Part shown: positions 45,703 to 57,213 of the stretch, one piece after another
Layout: each line of letters begins with the position of its first letter
Numbering within the stretch: the first letter of the stretch is position 1
Assembly (NCBI GenBank): GCA_011037195.1
Contig: JAAEAF010003447.1
Coordinates: 118,692 to 182,691 of the forward strand
Length of the DNA stretch: 64,000 nt
Direction: 5' to 3'
Origin: Triatoma infestans
Lineage: Eukaryota; Arthropoda; Insecta; Hemiptera; Reduviidae
Position numbers and translations under genes: made by a program
Notes under the pieces: generated by a model
Told to the model about the DNA's origin: nothing
The model's input: the letters and a program-made list of their open reading frames with translations, nothing else
Database searches by the model: none

Positions 45703-46660
45703 ATCTCTACTGAGATAGTTAATCATTATTATTTATGGTATATTTTTAATTAATTACAATTTGCAAAGAAAAATGTTGAGATGTAGGAAGGTTAGTCGTA
45801 ATTGTTCTATTTACTTTCCTGTTATTTAATAATTGTAAATATAAATTTAAGCTTATAGTTGAATCACTAGAATTAAGTTAATTTAATAAATTAAGTATTG
45901 TAGGCTGCATACTCCGAGTAAATTTGTGTATGTCTGACGGTTGTAGGTTTCTATGTTAGGGTAATGTACTATTTATAAGTTATTATTCACTTAACTTAAT
46001 GTTTATCGTATTTAACTTAGAGTAGTAAACCTTTATAGAAAATTTATATTAGATACCCCCCTTTCCACTTCTAAACAAGGAGCGAAATCATATTAACAGA
46101 ATGGACTTCAAAAGGTATGTAACTTTACACAATTTTTTTTTATTTTTATGAATTTGTTTCTTTACTATGTAGCGATAATTCTAATATTACTAATCATATT
46201 TATTGAAGTAATTCGCTAATTATTTGAAATAGCATTCTATTGCGATATTTCGTTTCCTTTCCAACTATATTGAATAATTAATTAATACACCTATATCAGC
46301 GTGAAGTTGTCCTCTCCTTTAAATTTCTTATTTCTTTTTTCAAATTTTAAGGTGATTTTTATTTTATTAAATTTGTTTACACTTGTACTTTTCAGATCAT
46401 TTTGTAAAATCGGTTTCATTCAGTACAAAAAGTCTGTGATATAAAACGTGTGTTTTCTCTTTTTTCTTCTCAAAAAAAAAGAGGAAAAAAATTGAAATCG
46501 GTAAAATCATTCGCAAGTAAATGAATTTAAAAATTAACGTTTTCTTGATTTAAAAACACCATTTCTTTGGTCTCTTTGTTACCAAACTATTACTTAACCT
46601 TTTTAACTCTTATATATTGATAATAATTTTATTTTAAATTCACTTTAGTATTAGTTTTAA
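45703..46660. other. No gene recognised; AT-rich intergenic
   Basis: Low-complexity AT-rich DNA. An isolated ATGGACTTCAAAAG followed by GTATGT (about 46100) resembles a short first exon with donor, but no partner exon is seen. Confidence 0.45.
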
Positions 46661-47050
46661 ACTAGTACAGGGTGATAATAAAAACTTTATGGTGATTTGA
46701 CAAAAATTGGTTTTTCAAATGAAGAAAAATGAGACGTGTTAGATGTCTGCTTTAGGTATGGAATAAACGCGATACAGGCTAAACATGATATGCGGAGTTG
46801 CATCCAGAAAATATTTTCACGTTTTTATGGAAGGGGAAGTTGGGTGGCCATTTTTCAAGTCAGGCAAGGGGGGTCGGCCATAACGAATTAATGACGATAC
46901 GGTAATAAATGTTTTGGTCTACGCCGATGTATGCCTTAACATTAAGGCAGATCTGTGGAGATACAGATGTTTGCATATTCTATTGAAGGTAAAATTTTAA
47001 AACAAAATAGTTTCTTTCCATGCAAGTTTAGATATAGTCATCACCTTAGA

Positions 47051-49705
47051 GTAGTGGTTCTTAACCGGGGCTCCGCAAGCATGCTCCAAGTGCTCCGTGA
47101 AGTGCTAGTGTACTTTATGGTGCTATTATACTCCGAGTGAGAAAATGCGATCAAGGTAGAAAACATACGAAAATGGCGAAGTGTCACGCTTTATTGTTCT
47201 TGCAGTGTTGTCCTTCTTTGTTAACCCGCTTTATTGTTCTTGCAGTGTTGTCATTCCTTGTTAACCCAACCTTTTCAATTACTCGCTCTCTTTCTAATTG
47301 TCGATATTCCCAGAATATACGCTACATTCCTCGGCACACATCCTACTGTAATGTGCTGTTAAATTTTGAAACCTGCCAGTTAATCGTGGTATTTTTTAAG
47401 TATCTCCATAAGACATCCCGATTTAGTAATCTTTATGTCATAAGTTAATCGTGGTATCACCGTAAGATTCCCCGATCTATAATCTTTAATATATTTTTGG
47501 TTTAATTGTATGCTGTTTATTAATAATTAATACCATTTTTAATTCGGATATCTTACATAAATATCTGACGAGACATTTTTTTATTAATGAATCACTTTTT
47601 TTTATTAATTAATTACAATAGTTTTATTCATTTCCAAACAATTTAGTTGGTGTTTAAACATCGTGATACTACCCACAATGGATAAATTTGGTTTTAAACG
47701 AAAACAAGTTTCGGAGCAGAATGTTAATAATGGATCGATTACAAGTGGAAGTAGTAATAATGATCTGGCTGCACATATTATGTCTCATTCAGAAGACAAA
47801 ATTGTAGGATGTAAGTTAGAAAAATTAATCTGACGAATATTTAATTTCGGGTTTACATACAACACGAGGAAGAACTCCACATTCCACATTCCACAATGTA
47901 TTGCATGTGGATAAAAATTGTCCAATAGCGCCAACAAGTTGAAACGCCACTTTACTGATGCTCACCAATCTTGCTACCGAACCCAAAGATTATTTCAAAC
48001 GTTTGTTGGATGTGCAAGCTAAACAAGTTTGAAAGTTTACAAAAAAAAATTCTTTAAAATTTCCGATAAGGCACAACTCGCCTCATTATAAGGTTGATGA
48101 ATTGATTGCTGTTCAGTTAAAACTTCATGCTATAGCATGAAGAATCTTTAATTTTACCTGCATGTTGTGAAAAGTTAAAATTATGTTTGGCGATGAAGCA
48201 AAGAAGGAAATAATGAAAATCCCTCGACCAAATGACACAATTAATAATAGAATCAAATATGTCGTATGATATTGAAAAAACAGTTGCGGATAAACTTTCC
48301 TTATGATATTTTGCTTTACGAATTGACGACTTCTCTGTCATTAGCTGCAAAGCCCACATACTAGGATTCGTACGTTTTATTGATGAAAACGAAATAGTAA
48401 ATCAATTTCTGCGCTGCAAGGAACTTACCGATCGTTCTACGGGCCAAGATATCTTTAATTCTATTTCATCATATTTAGAACAAATTAACATAATCATGGG
48501 ATTTGTGTGTAAGAATCTGTACGCTCGAATGATACGCTCATTTATGACCGTTGCCAACAAAAAAACCTCAAATATTATATCTGCTCACTGTTTTCTGCAC
48601 AGAGAATATCTAGTTTGGTGAACAAACTCTAGCTGGTAAACATTACCAGCAGTGTTAAAAGCTGTATTAGAACAAGCAGTCAACTTGGTTAACTATATAA
48701 AAACAGAGCTTTAAAAACACGTGTTTGTAAAAAACTTTGCATAAGTCGATTCTTAAAACTTAAGAATGAATTGTTAACTTTTTTCCAAAATGAAGGCATG
48801 ACTGATTTTGTAGTGTCTTCATAATGAAATGTGGTCTACCAAAATGGCATATTTAGCCGATATTTTTGATTTCATAAACAGCGTGAATTCAAGTATTCAA
48901 GGAAAAAAAAAGTTTTTTGACATCGACTGACAAAGTGACAACCTTTCGTGAAAAATAACTCTGGAAAAATTGCATATTAGAAAAAAGTAAATAGATATGT
49001 TTCCATCACTAAATGAAAACAATGCTGAGGACAATACATCTATTGTTATCGAACCTTTAACTCTATTTGAAGAAAAGATTGAATTTTACTTTCCTTACCT
49101 AAATATAGAAAATTATGACTGGATACGAAATCCCTTTGCCACATCTATACATTGAGTTGTGAATTTTCATACCAAGAAGAACAACAATTGATTACCTTGT
49201 CAACGGATCGTACTCTAAATAAAATTCTCTAAAATAAGTCTGGAGGAATTTTGGATTTTCGCTCAAGGCAAAAATCTCTCAATAGAGGCACTGAAAATCT
49301 CGTTCCTTGCCTTGTTTTCAACTTCATACTTGTGTGAGCTCGGTTTCTCGACAATAACCAATATAAAACTAAGAAACGCGAAAGACTTACCAATGTACCC
49401 CAAAAATTGAGAACATTATATCAAACATTAGACCTACTATCGCAGAAATCTGCAAAAGTCAACGATCTCAGGTATCCCATTAAATAATTTTCGCCTCAAT
49501 TAAAACTCTCCTGCATTTTGAGTTTTAGTTGTTACAAATGTTTGTTTTTTTATATCTTTTGGGTATTTTATGTAATCTATTTAATTTGTATTATGAGTTA
49601 TGTTTGTAAGTTTTGTTTATTTACTGGCCCTTAGATTTTGGTGCTCCGCAAGTTTTTCATATAATTAAAAGTGCTTCCTGACTTCATAAAGGTTAAGAAC
49701 CACTG
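47051..49705 (+). mobile_element. hAT element with ZBED5-like transposase relic and 8-bp target duplication
   Basis: The ends TAGTGGTTCTTAACC (47051) and GGTTAAGAACCACTG (to 49705) are inverted copies of the common hAT terminus. The flanks CCTTAGAG and TCTTAGAG form an 8-bp duplication with one difference. Inside, broken frames read MDKFGFKRKQVSEQ (47678), NFGFTYNT, DTINNRI, EIVNQFLRCKELT, SAHCFLHRE and finally FWIFAQGKNLSIEALKISFL with FSTSYLCELGFSTI, the C-terminal hAT dimerisation region. This is the layout of ZBED5/SCAND3-type (Buster-related) transposases. Multiple stops and shifts show it is dead. It inserted into an older Tc1/mariner-like element. Confidence 0.85.
47187..47266 (+). repeat. 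Tandem duplication, 2 x 40 bp, in the hAT 5' region
   Basis: CGCTTTATTGTTCTTGCAGT... repeats with period 40 (47187-47226, 47227-47266) with two differences. A looser duplication of TAATCGTGGTAT-containing sequence follows near 47381 and 47445. Confidence 0.85.
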
Positions 49706-50389
49706 TCTTAGAGAATCACATTTGGAAAGACTCGAAATCATCTCAAAGCTAACGATACAACTTTTGAACAATATTCTCTGGGCAGATGAATCCAATAACA
49801 AACCTAACAATCTTGGTTAAGAGAAAAACCACAATAGGCGAGAGAAACGAAATTTCAATTCGTAAAGTCAAAAATGTTTTGGCTGGCATTTTAGGGAACC
49901 GTTTGTAGGACCCTTATTTTTGCGATGGTATTTTGACTGGTGAGAGATGATATTTCTAAAGGCATTTCTTCTGTCGCCCGAACTAGATTTGCTGTGACCA
50001 TCTTTATCACTGATAGCAAATCTATTTATTTGGGGGTTCTTTTATTTTACATTTAATAACATAATAAATAAATACTATTTAACATTTTAAATAATATATA
50101 CATTATAGGGGCAGTTTGAAGTGTGTCATCCATATTATAAACAACAGCATATTATTCTTCAGGTAATATAATCCTTAAGGAATGTTCCTAGGAAAAACAT
50201 AATTTGGAAATGACTGAGAATGAAAATGGATCACAATTAGAAGTTATTAGAGATATAATTACTTATCTAATTAAGATCATTTTTAAGGCTGTTTATTTAT
50301 GTAAATATTATTAATAATAAGTGTTCCTAATATGTGACTGTGAAATGGATATAGATTGTTTTATATAATAATATATTCAAAATGTATTT

Positions 50390-52965
50390 TTAGCATTTTT
50401 TTTCGGGGTTCTTCATTCAAAGAAAACCTCATCTCTTTAACCCAATGGCATGAGTTTTTCCAAAATAACTTCCCGACAGAAATTAGGCCCGACTTAAATT
50501 TCGTTGGTACATACTATCCTGGCCAGGATGATATGATAACTTTGAATGAACTTCAGAAAAGTATAAGTAGTAGTCCATCGGGAAAAGCCCTCGGCCTAGA
50601 CTTGATCCCTTATGAGGCATTTAAGTGTTTGACCCCTGCTTGGGAGCATTACCTGCTCAATTTATTTAATGAAGTTTGGATCAACGAAATTATACCATCT
50701 ACTTGGACCCGCGTAAAAATGAAAATGATATATAAAAAAAGGCGATCATAGTGATCCATTAAATTATCGAGGAATAGCGCTTATTAATAACATAGTGAAA
50801 TTATTCACTCAAATATTATGTGACAGGCTAATGTGTTGGGTAGAAGAAAGGTTGTTAATTCCGGAGGAGCAGAATGGGTTTAGGGTAGGTCGGGGCTGTG
50901 TTGATGCAATATTCGTTTTGTCCAGTATATTAAATATAAACCTAAAGGAGAAAAAAAGGCAAATTTTTGTTATTTCTGTCGATTTTAAGCGTGCTTTTGA
51001 CACGGTTCCACACTCAAGACTATGGCATAAGTTATATGACCTAGGTATAAGCCCTAAAATGATTCGAGTCTTGAAAGATTTATATAACAAAGCAAAATTG
51101 GTGATTGACGATTATACAAATGATCTGGGATTAATAGATATAAACAACGGGGTATTACAAGGGGGAAACATGAGCCCTTTATTATTTAATCTATATATTG
51201 CGGATATTGTAGCGTACTTCAATGAACAAGGTGCCAGAGGTGTCAGTATTAACAGCAATAAAGAATTGCTAATGCTTTTATACGCGGATGACTTAGCTAT
51301 TTTTGGGTACTCCCGTAATGATGTTAATTTCAAACTTAAAATACTTAAATCATATTGTGATAATAATTCTGTTGAAATTAACACAACAAAAACATTTGTC
51401 ATGCCATTTTCATAAAGGAAGACCCCCGAAAAATGTTTTTCAGGCTTTTAATTATATGGAGGAGAAAATTGATACGGTACATTGTTTCTCATATCTTGGA
51501 GTCCCATTTACCTGCTCTGCCAGGTTTCTCTCCGCCGCTAATAATTTCAAGTCTAAAAGCTCAGCAGCTATCCCTTCAATAATGTCTTTACTGTCCAGAT
51601 CGAAGTCAGATGCTTGGGAAACGAAAATATATTTATTTAACTCTCGTATAACTAGCATATTATTATATTCTTCGGAAGTCTGGGGACTGTGCTATGCAAA
51701 CATTGCGGAAAGGGACAGCTTAAATTCCTGAAGATTCTTTTAGGTTTGCCTCAAAATGTACCAGATCATTATGTCAGATTGGAAACAGGTTCTCTACATC
51801 TAATATCTAGGATTTTCAGGCGGGCTGTCAACCTATGGATTAAAATTCTCTCTATGGCCGCAGAAAGATTGCCGCGTATCTGCTATGATTCTTTAGTAAA
51901 GAATATTAATAATAAGAATATCCCGTTTAATTGGGTATCTAGATTGAGAGAGTTGTTATTTGTAATTGGGGGACAGGATGTTTGGGACCTCCAGGACGGA
52001 GAATTGGTCTCACTTAAGTATGGTGACATCCTGAAGAAATTCAATAACCATTTATTGAGCAAAGATATCGAACTAGCTGTACAATCCAGTTTTAACTTAC
52101 ACTTCAGGAATATCAGTACTCTTGGATTGGGTGAAGGCTATATTCGATATAAAATACATATTGATATGGTCAGAGTCGCCGGCCAGATGAGACTAATTTC
52201 AAGAAAACACCCCAGAATATTAGCTAAAGGTATAAATTATAAGTTTTCCCCTGAAGATTATTGCCCATTATGTTTTCTTGATAAGGATAACATATCACAT
52301 TTTCTCGCATCATGTCATTTATTAAATCACTTTAGGACAAAATTTTTACAAAATTATATTAATCCTATATTACCTCCTCAGGTTCAATTGGAGAATTTAC
52401 TAAATATCGACTCCTATTCAAAATTAAAAAATATTTATCTGTATGCAGTAAATAGTTTAAAACTCCGAAACTCTTTAGTACAAACAGATTAAGTCAGATA
52501 TATGTTTGTTTTAATATCTATTGTCTTCAACTTTTTTCCTTTTTTTTATTTTTTTATTTGTCATTATTTTGAGCAGGTGCTGAATTTCATTTCATTTATC
52601 AGAATAGTTAGTATTATTTTATATTATATTTTATCTGTACCTTTCTAGATTATTTAGACAAAGAGCTGTCAATATTTTATTTTATTTTTCTTTTGGAATT
52701 TCGTTTATTTCATTTGTTTCACATTGTTCTTTTTATTTATAATATTACTATGAATAATATTTATTAATTTTATTATTATTATCATTATTATGATTTAATT
52801 TCATTTTTTTATATAATTTTTATTATTATTATTTTCTTATTTGAAATATTATGTACATACACACTATATTGTAATACTGATATTGTAATTGTATATTGAA
52901 AGTATAATGAGGGCAACTCATTGCTACAAGTGTTAAACTTATAAGCAATAAATAAATAAATAAAT
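50390..52965 (+). pseudogene. LINE relic with most of the reverse transcriptase and a C-terminal zinc knuckle
   Basis: Reading blocks in order: SSFKENLISLTQWHEFF and SPSGKALGLDLIPYE (50356-50751); LNYRGIALINNIVKLF, then EEQNGFRVGRGC, VDFKRAFDTVPH, LQGGNMSPLLFNLYIAD and LLYADDLAIFG (catalytic YADD box at 51278-51295) in a 206-codon frame at 50795-51415; CFSYLGVPFTC in 51303-51731; and a 267-codon frame (51689-52492) with YCPLCFLDKDNISHFLASCH, a C-x2-C...H...C knuckle. Three frame changes (near 50740, 51410 and 51700) join otherwise open blocks. An AT-rich 3' UTR ends in an AATA repeat tail (about 52939-52965). No RNase H domain is seen. 5'-truncated; clade uncertain. Confidence 0.85.
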
Positions 52966-52973
52966 ATAAATAT

Positions 52974-53190
52974 TTTTACTTTCTCTTACAAATATAAAGT
53001 ACGATATCGAGTTTCGTAAAGTACTAAATTTGAGTTTCAGAAATGTATTTATGTATTGAACTCTCTAAACAGAAAAACATGTTTTTATAGATTGGTTGTG
53101 TGTGAGATATGCTTTGTCTGTGGTTTTTGTAGAACAGAATATTTTGAATGCAAGAAATCCAAACTTGATATTCCGTTTGGATGTATCTAT
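52974..53190 (-). repeat. 1 kb family fragment, right-end side
   Basis: TTTTTACTTTCTCTTAC at 52974 begins like the reverse-oriented copies but soon diverges. CTTGATATTCCGTTTGGATG near 53165 is another family landmark. Confidence 0.5.
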
Positions 53191-53383
53191 TCCAAATAGG
53201 TGCTGGCATTCAGGGCACACACAGTATTTTATCGGAATATATCCTTGGACAATGCTCCCTTACTTATTGCAAAGCAACCACTCTGTACCGTATCTGTCCA
53301 GTTCATCTAGAAGCATTGAAGTCCGTTACAATTATATATTTGATTATGTTGTATATGTAATTATATAATATATATATATATAT

Positions 53384-53767
53384 TGTAACGTTTTTCCCTC
53401 TAAACTAGCTACTGCACCTAGCTTTAAGTGTGTTCGTATAGATAAAATACTCTAATCTTCAATAAAGAAAACACCAATTTATTGCTTAACACAATAAATT
53501 ACAAAATACAACTTCACAGTTTAAACAACAAAAGTTCACTTTGTTCACTTTTTATACACTTTCCACAAGCGTACACTTCGTTTGTAACTAAAAAACTCTT
53601 TCAACTCTCTATGGTCCCACTATTTATACCGGTGGAGAAGAGTCTGGAATTTTCTCGATTCTTCTACAAAGAGCTAGAGGAGTGCGCCTCCAGCGATTCC
53701 TAGCGGCCACTAGGAGAACTTGAGGTACCTGCTTTCTCTCCTAGATGGCACCAGTGGCTGCGTTACA
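53384..53767 (-). mobile_element. Solo LTR (TGTAACG...CGTTACA)
   Basis: 384 bp with terminal TGTAACG and CGTTACA, flanked by ATAT (53380-53383 and 53768-53771; the flank is itself a TA repeat, so the 4-bp duplication is not fully certain). On the minus strand a TATAAATAG box is followed further on by AATAAA (near 53460-53500), giving promoter and poly(A) signal order as in a U3-R-U5 LTR. Four-base duplications suit Ty3/Gypsy. No internal element remains. Confidence 0.8.
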
Positions 53768-53898
53768 ATATATTATATATAAATAAATAAACAATATGAT
53801 AGGTGGCCTAAATTGTCTTTCATTAAATGTTCAAGAAAATCTTTTATAAATTTAGGACAACTTGAACTCTAGAAATAATTTTCAGTATTAGATCTAAT

Positions 53899-54211
53899 AT
53901 TGTAAAATAGATGTTGAGGTTCGGTCACAAAAACCCTTTTTTTTTTTAATTTTCACTGAAGTTTCGGCCTAAAGGAATTTATTGCCTTCTTCAGGGTAAA
54001 AATTTTCCATTTTGAATTTCTTAAAAAAGATAATTTAACTTGTAATATACCATCACCAAGTGTGATATACTATCTCTACAGTTTTTAAGAAATTAAAATA
54101 GAAAAAAAAAAAAATTTTTTTACCCTGAAGAAGGCAATAAATTTGCCGAAACGTTGGTAGAAAATTTGAAAAAAGAGTTTAAAACCAAAATTCAATATCC
54201 ATTTTATAATA
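53899..54211. mobile_element. Foldback of the CGAAACGTTGG family
   Basis: The left arm carries TTTCGGCCTAAAGGAATTTA and TTGCCTTCTTCAGGGTAAAA (53962-54001). The right arm carries TTTACCCTGAAGAAGGCAAT and TTTGCCGAAACGTTGG (about 54119-54155). Arms are about 100-140 nt around an AT-rich centre. A 1 kb-family copy adjoins its right end. Confidence 0.65.
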
Positions 54212-54212
54212 T

Positions 54213-55203
54213 CAAAAATCTGATGTGAAACACTCACACAACTTTCTATTACTCCGGCTCTCAAAATTATAATTGACAAATTTTATAGTTTGTGTACCAA
54301 ATTTAATGAAATTCGTCGAAAACTGAAACAATACTGTTCAGTAAATGTGCACTTCCGGTTTATTAATTTCCTGGAAACTCGGAATTTCCTTGGCCATCTA
54401 TTTATTTCTAATTAATTTCCTTTGGATGATAGAATTGTATAATCAACTATGATAGCAGTTTAGAGAAAAACATAACCCTACCACTCCTCTAAAAGTGCTT
54501 TTAAATAAATTTTCCCAGAGAAATGTTTTAAATAAAAGTTGTAGATCTTTGTATGTTTAGTTTATATAGGAAGTTTCAAGAAAATCGTCGGAGCAATTTT
54601 TGAGAAAATTGCGAAAAAGTGAAAAGAAAATCATTTAGTAAAGTAGTAAAGTAAATGCACTTCCAGTTATCCGATTTTTGGAAACTCGGAATTTCAACAA
54701 CATATTCAATTCTAATTAACATTATTTAGATGACAGAATTATCTAATAAACTGAAATAGAACTTTAGATTAAAACCTAACCCCATTCCTCCCTCATAACT
54801 GCCCTTAAATAAATTTTCCCAGAGAAATGTTTCAAATAAAAGTTGTAGCTGTTATTATGTGTAATTGATATACCATGTTTGAAGAAAATCGCCAGAGCCA
54901 TTTTTTAAAAAAACGCAAAAAAGTAAAAAAAAAAAAACTAACTAGTAAAGTGGTACTTCCGGTTGAGGAATTTTGACAAATAACATACTATCGGATCCCA
55001 TGGTGATACCTAAACGGAATATCAAGTTTCAACTTTCTACGATTTTTCGTTTTTGAGCTATGCTGTTCACACCCACACAAAGACCATTTGCTAAAAAGCA
55101 CATTTTTGGTCTAAGGGATATTTTCGGTGAAAACTCGATAACGAAAAATTGACACGAATACAATAGGTGGTACTTCCTCTTACTATAGGAGTAAGAGAAA
55201 GTA
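54213..55203 (+). repeat. 1 kb family (HINE-like), near-complete copy
   Basis: Left end AAAAATCTGATGTGAAACAC, with ACTTTCTATTACTCC slightly altered. Unit cores near 54351, 54659 and 54955 (spacing about 308 and 296). Short CA tract near 55071. Right end GGAGTAAGAGAAAGTA at 55203. Confidence 0.85.
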
Positions 55204-55674
55204 AAAATACAGCTTTCGTAATGAAGATCAAGACATTAGATCTAATTTCTGGTAGGAAAATACAAAAAGGCCAAAATTCTCTAATGTGTTTTATTTATTA
55301 TTCAAATATATTAAACGTGTAAAATACTGATGAATAAACCATGGAAAGTATTAATGAATATAATAAATATACAATATGTATGTATTATATAAAACTAGCC
55401 ATATACAGCAAGCGAATCTTAGTAGTGCAATCCCAAGAAGCCACTGAATGTCACGTGACAAATAGATATTTGTATTACACAATAACTATTTCCGAAGTTG
55501 ATGACAACTTACTAAATAAGGATATTAAGGCCAACTTGCCATAAATTAAACTAACCGGTTTTTTGTGTACTAGATCGCTACCTGCTTCTCTTCACTCTAT
55601 CGCCTTGTTGAGTACATCTATTGACTGATAAATATTTTATTCAATTTATAAATTATGTATTTCATTTTCTATAA

Positions 55675-56961
55675 AAGCGCATCTATTAGAGATAGATAGA
55701 TTCTACCGGGGGAATGGCTACTCAGCCTACGCCACCGCGACACCCCAAGGATCTATTGTGGCACCCCCCTAGTTGGAGACCCTCCCCCTATCCTGTCCTT
55801 AACCGAACTGTGGAATTGGGGGGGGGGCTCCCAGGTGGTCAATCAGACACCCGCCATCAGAGCACCCTCTCGAGTCCTGCTTGCCTTAGAAGACTTAATA
55901 GGTCCGAGAGAGGGCCCTGGCTGAGGCTTGTTGGCACCAGCTTCTCTTTACCAAAGAGGCGGTACCTTAGCCAGACCAGCCCCTCGCACTGACATACCAC
56001 ATGCAGTGCCGTCTCCTCTTCTTCCTGACAAAACCTGCACAGGCTATCCGTTGCCAGGCCCATGCGATGCATGTGCTTGTTTAATCTACAATGGCCAGTG
56101 AGAATGCCAACTGCTATCCTTATGGCCACCCGGCCTAGTTGGAGTAATTCTGCAGTTAGCTTGGGCGAGTAGCTATAGATAAACTTTTTCGCCTGTCTCT
56201 GGCCTGGAGTTTTGACCCACCATTCCCTTGATCGGTCCTGCATCCATAGCTTAATGGATGCACTCCTGAGGCATCTTGAGACACCACAGAACGGCTCCGG
56301 CCCGATAAGCGCTCCCATTGAACCCTCCCGGGCCAGGCGGTCCGCCGCCTCATTGCCTCTGTGACCCGAGTGCCCAGGTACCCAAACCAGGAAGACCTTA
56401 TTATGGCTACTAATTTCCCTTAGTGCACCTAGGCAGTCCCACACCAGCCTTGAGCTGATCTCCCACGAGTCAATTGCCCGCAGAGCAGCCTGGCTATCCG
56501 AATAAATGACGACTCTGGAGTTATGCACTCCCCGTCTTCTTATTTCGGCGGCGCAGATAATAATCGCGACTAGCTCCGCCTGAAAGACCGTAGCTAGCCT
56601 TCCCAGGCTCACCGAGATATTCCATCTCGGATGAGCCCCGTACACGCCGGCTCCCACTCCGTCACCCATCTTGGACCCGTCCGTGTACCACATAGATTCG
56701 CCTGTAATTGGCGGCCCATTCTTCCATGCCCCTCTGTCTAATATCAAGACTTTGAAGGGTTTTTGGAAGTCATACCTAGGAGTCATCATATCCGTAGGCA
56801 GGCCCAAAATCGGGTCCGCCTCCAGCTCCTCCCATAGGTCTTGATGCTTCCCAGTGTGCCTGGGATAAATGGGTGCTTGTCCCTGTTGTAGTCGTGCCAC
56901 AACTGCTCTTGCAACGCCTTGGACGTAGATGTGGAGTGGTGGAAGGTAAGCGCATCTATTA
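55675..56961 (-). mobile_element. LINE 3' fragment with RNase H, flanked by 14-bp target duplication
   Basis: AAGCGCATCTATTA occurs at 55675-55688 and 56948-56961, bracketing a 1259-bp insertion on the minus strand. Its 3' end carries a short ATCT-repeat tail (about 55689-55702). It includes one long open frame (56947 to 55857). The fragment starts inside the element, so the reverse transcriptase is missing. The A-run at 56990-57010 lies outside the target duplication and is not its tail. Confidence 0.9.
55857..56900 (-). CDS. RNase H and zinc-knuckle C terminus of an I/R1-type LINE (truncated)
   Basis: 347 codons without a stop. The RNase H domain (about residues 70-195) keeps the acidic set: WYTDGSKMGDG (Asp74), FQAELVAI (Glu), IYSDSQAALRAI (Asp), and VPGHSGHRGNEAAD (His and Asp). 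It would therefore look catalytically complete. The C terminus has ILTGHCRLNKHMHRMGL followed by CRFCQEEEETALHVVCQC, the C-x2-C...H...C knuckle of I/R1-superclade LINEs. The listed start is a GTG; the frame actually enters from the truncated 5' side near 56947. It is not a host gene. Confidence 0.88.
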   Translation of the reverse strand: MARLQQGQAPIYPRHTGKHQDLWEELEADPILGLPTDMMTPRYDFQKPFKVLILDRGAWKNGPPITGESMWYTDGSKMGDGVGAGVYGAHPRWNISVSLGRLATVFQAELVAIIICAAEIRRRGVHNSRVVIYSDSQAALRAIDSWEISSRLVWDCLGALREISSHNKVFLVWVPGHSGHRGNEAADRLAREGSMGALIGPEPFCGVSRCLRSASIKLWMQDRSREWWVKTPGQRQAKKFIYSYSPKLTAELLQLGRVAIRIAVGILTGHCRLNKHMHRMGLATDSLCRFCQEEEETALHVVCQCEGLVWLRYRLFGKEKLVPTSLSQGPLSDLLSLLRQAGLERVL

Positions 56962-57213
56962 TATCATGGAACGCTACGGACCCTTTACAAAAAAAAAAAA
57001 AAAAAAAAAATATTCTAGTTTGAAACACTCACATCTCTTAGTGTAATAACAAAATATAGTAGAAAATTCTTAAGTTAACAAACGTTTAAATGGGCTTGAC
57101 CTAACCTCTCGTGCTAGAGGTTATCATACATACTGAAAGTTAAGGAGCGCACTCTGTACTAAAATTTTCTTAAGATTCTGGCACCAGTTTAAATTAGGTT
57201 TTTAGCGAATGTA

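Larger units (their letters stand above)
46667..50000 (+). mobile_element. Tc1/mariner-like element split by a hAT insertion
   Basis: Begins near ACAGGGTGATAATAAAAACT. The translation before the hAT includes FFPCKFRYSHHL (47010-47045). After it the same type of reading continues ESHLERLEIISK, LLNNILWADESNN and VLAGILGNRL near 49714-49905. ADES corresponds to a catalytic Asp-x-x motif, and the GILGNRL...GPYFFDG-type block is typical of insect transposases with a DUF4817 N terminus, like the element at 57214. The right end is not defined; decayed. Confidence 0.6.

Noticed and set aside
46095..46115. Short first exon (ATGGACTTCAAAAG before GTATGT)
   Set aside because: Only five codons, no partner exon and no homology; such strings arise by chance.
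50809..51402. Minus-strand frames of 93 and 96 codons
   Set aside because: Antisense shadows of the LINE reverse transcriptase.
55714..55992. 92-codon plus-strand frame
   Set aside because: Antisense to the LINE RNase H open frame and its 3' UTR.
56985..57010. A-run as the poly(A) tail of the RNase H LINE
   Set aside because: It lies outside the AAGCGCATCTATTA target duplication and on the wrong side for a minus-strand element.
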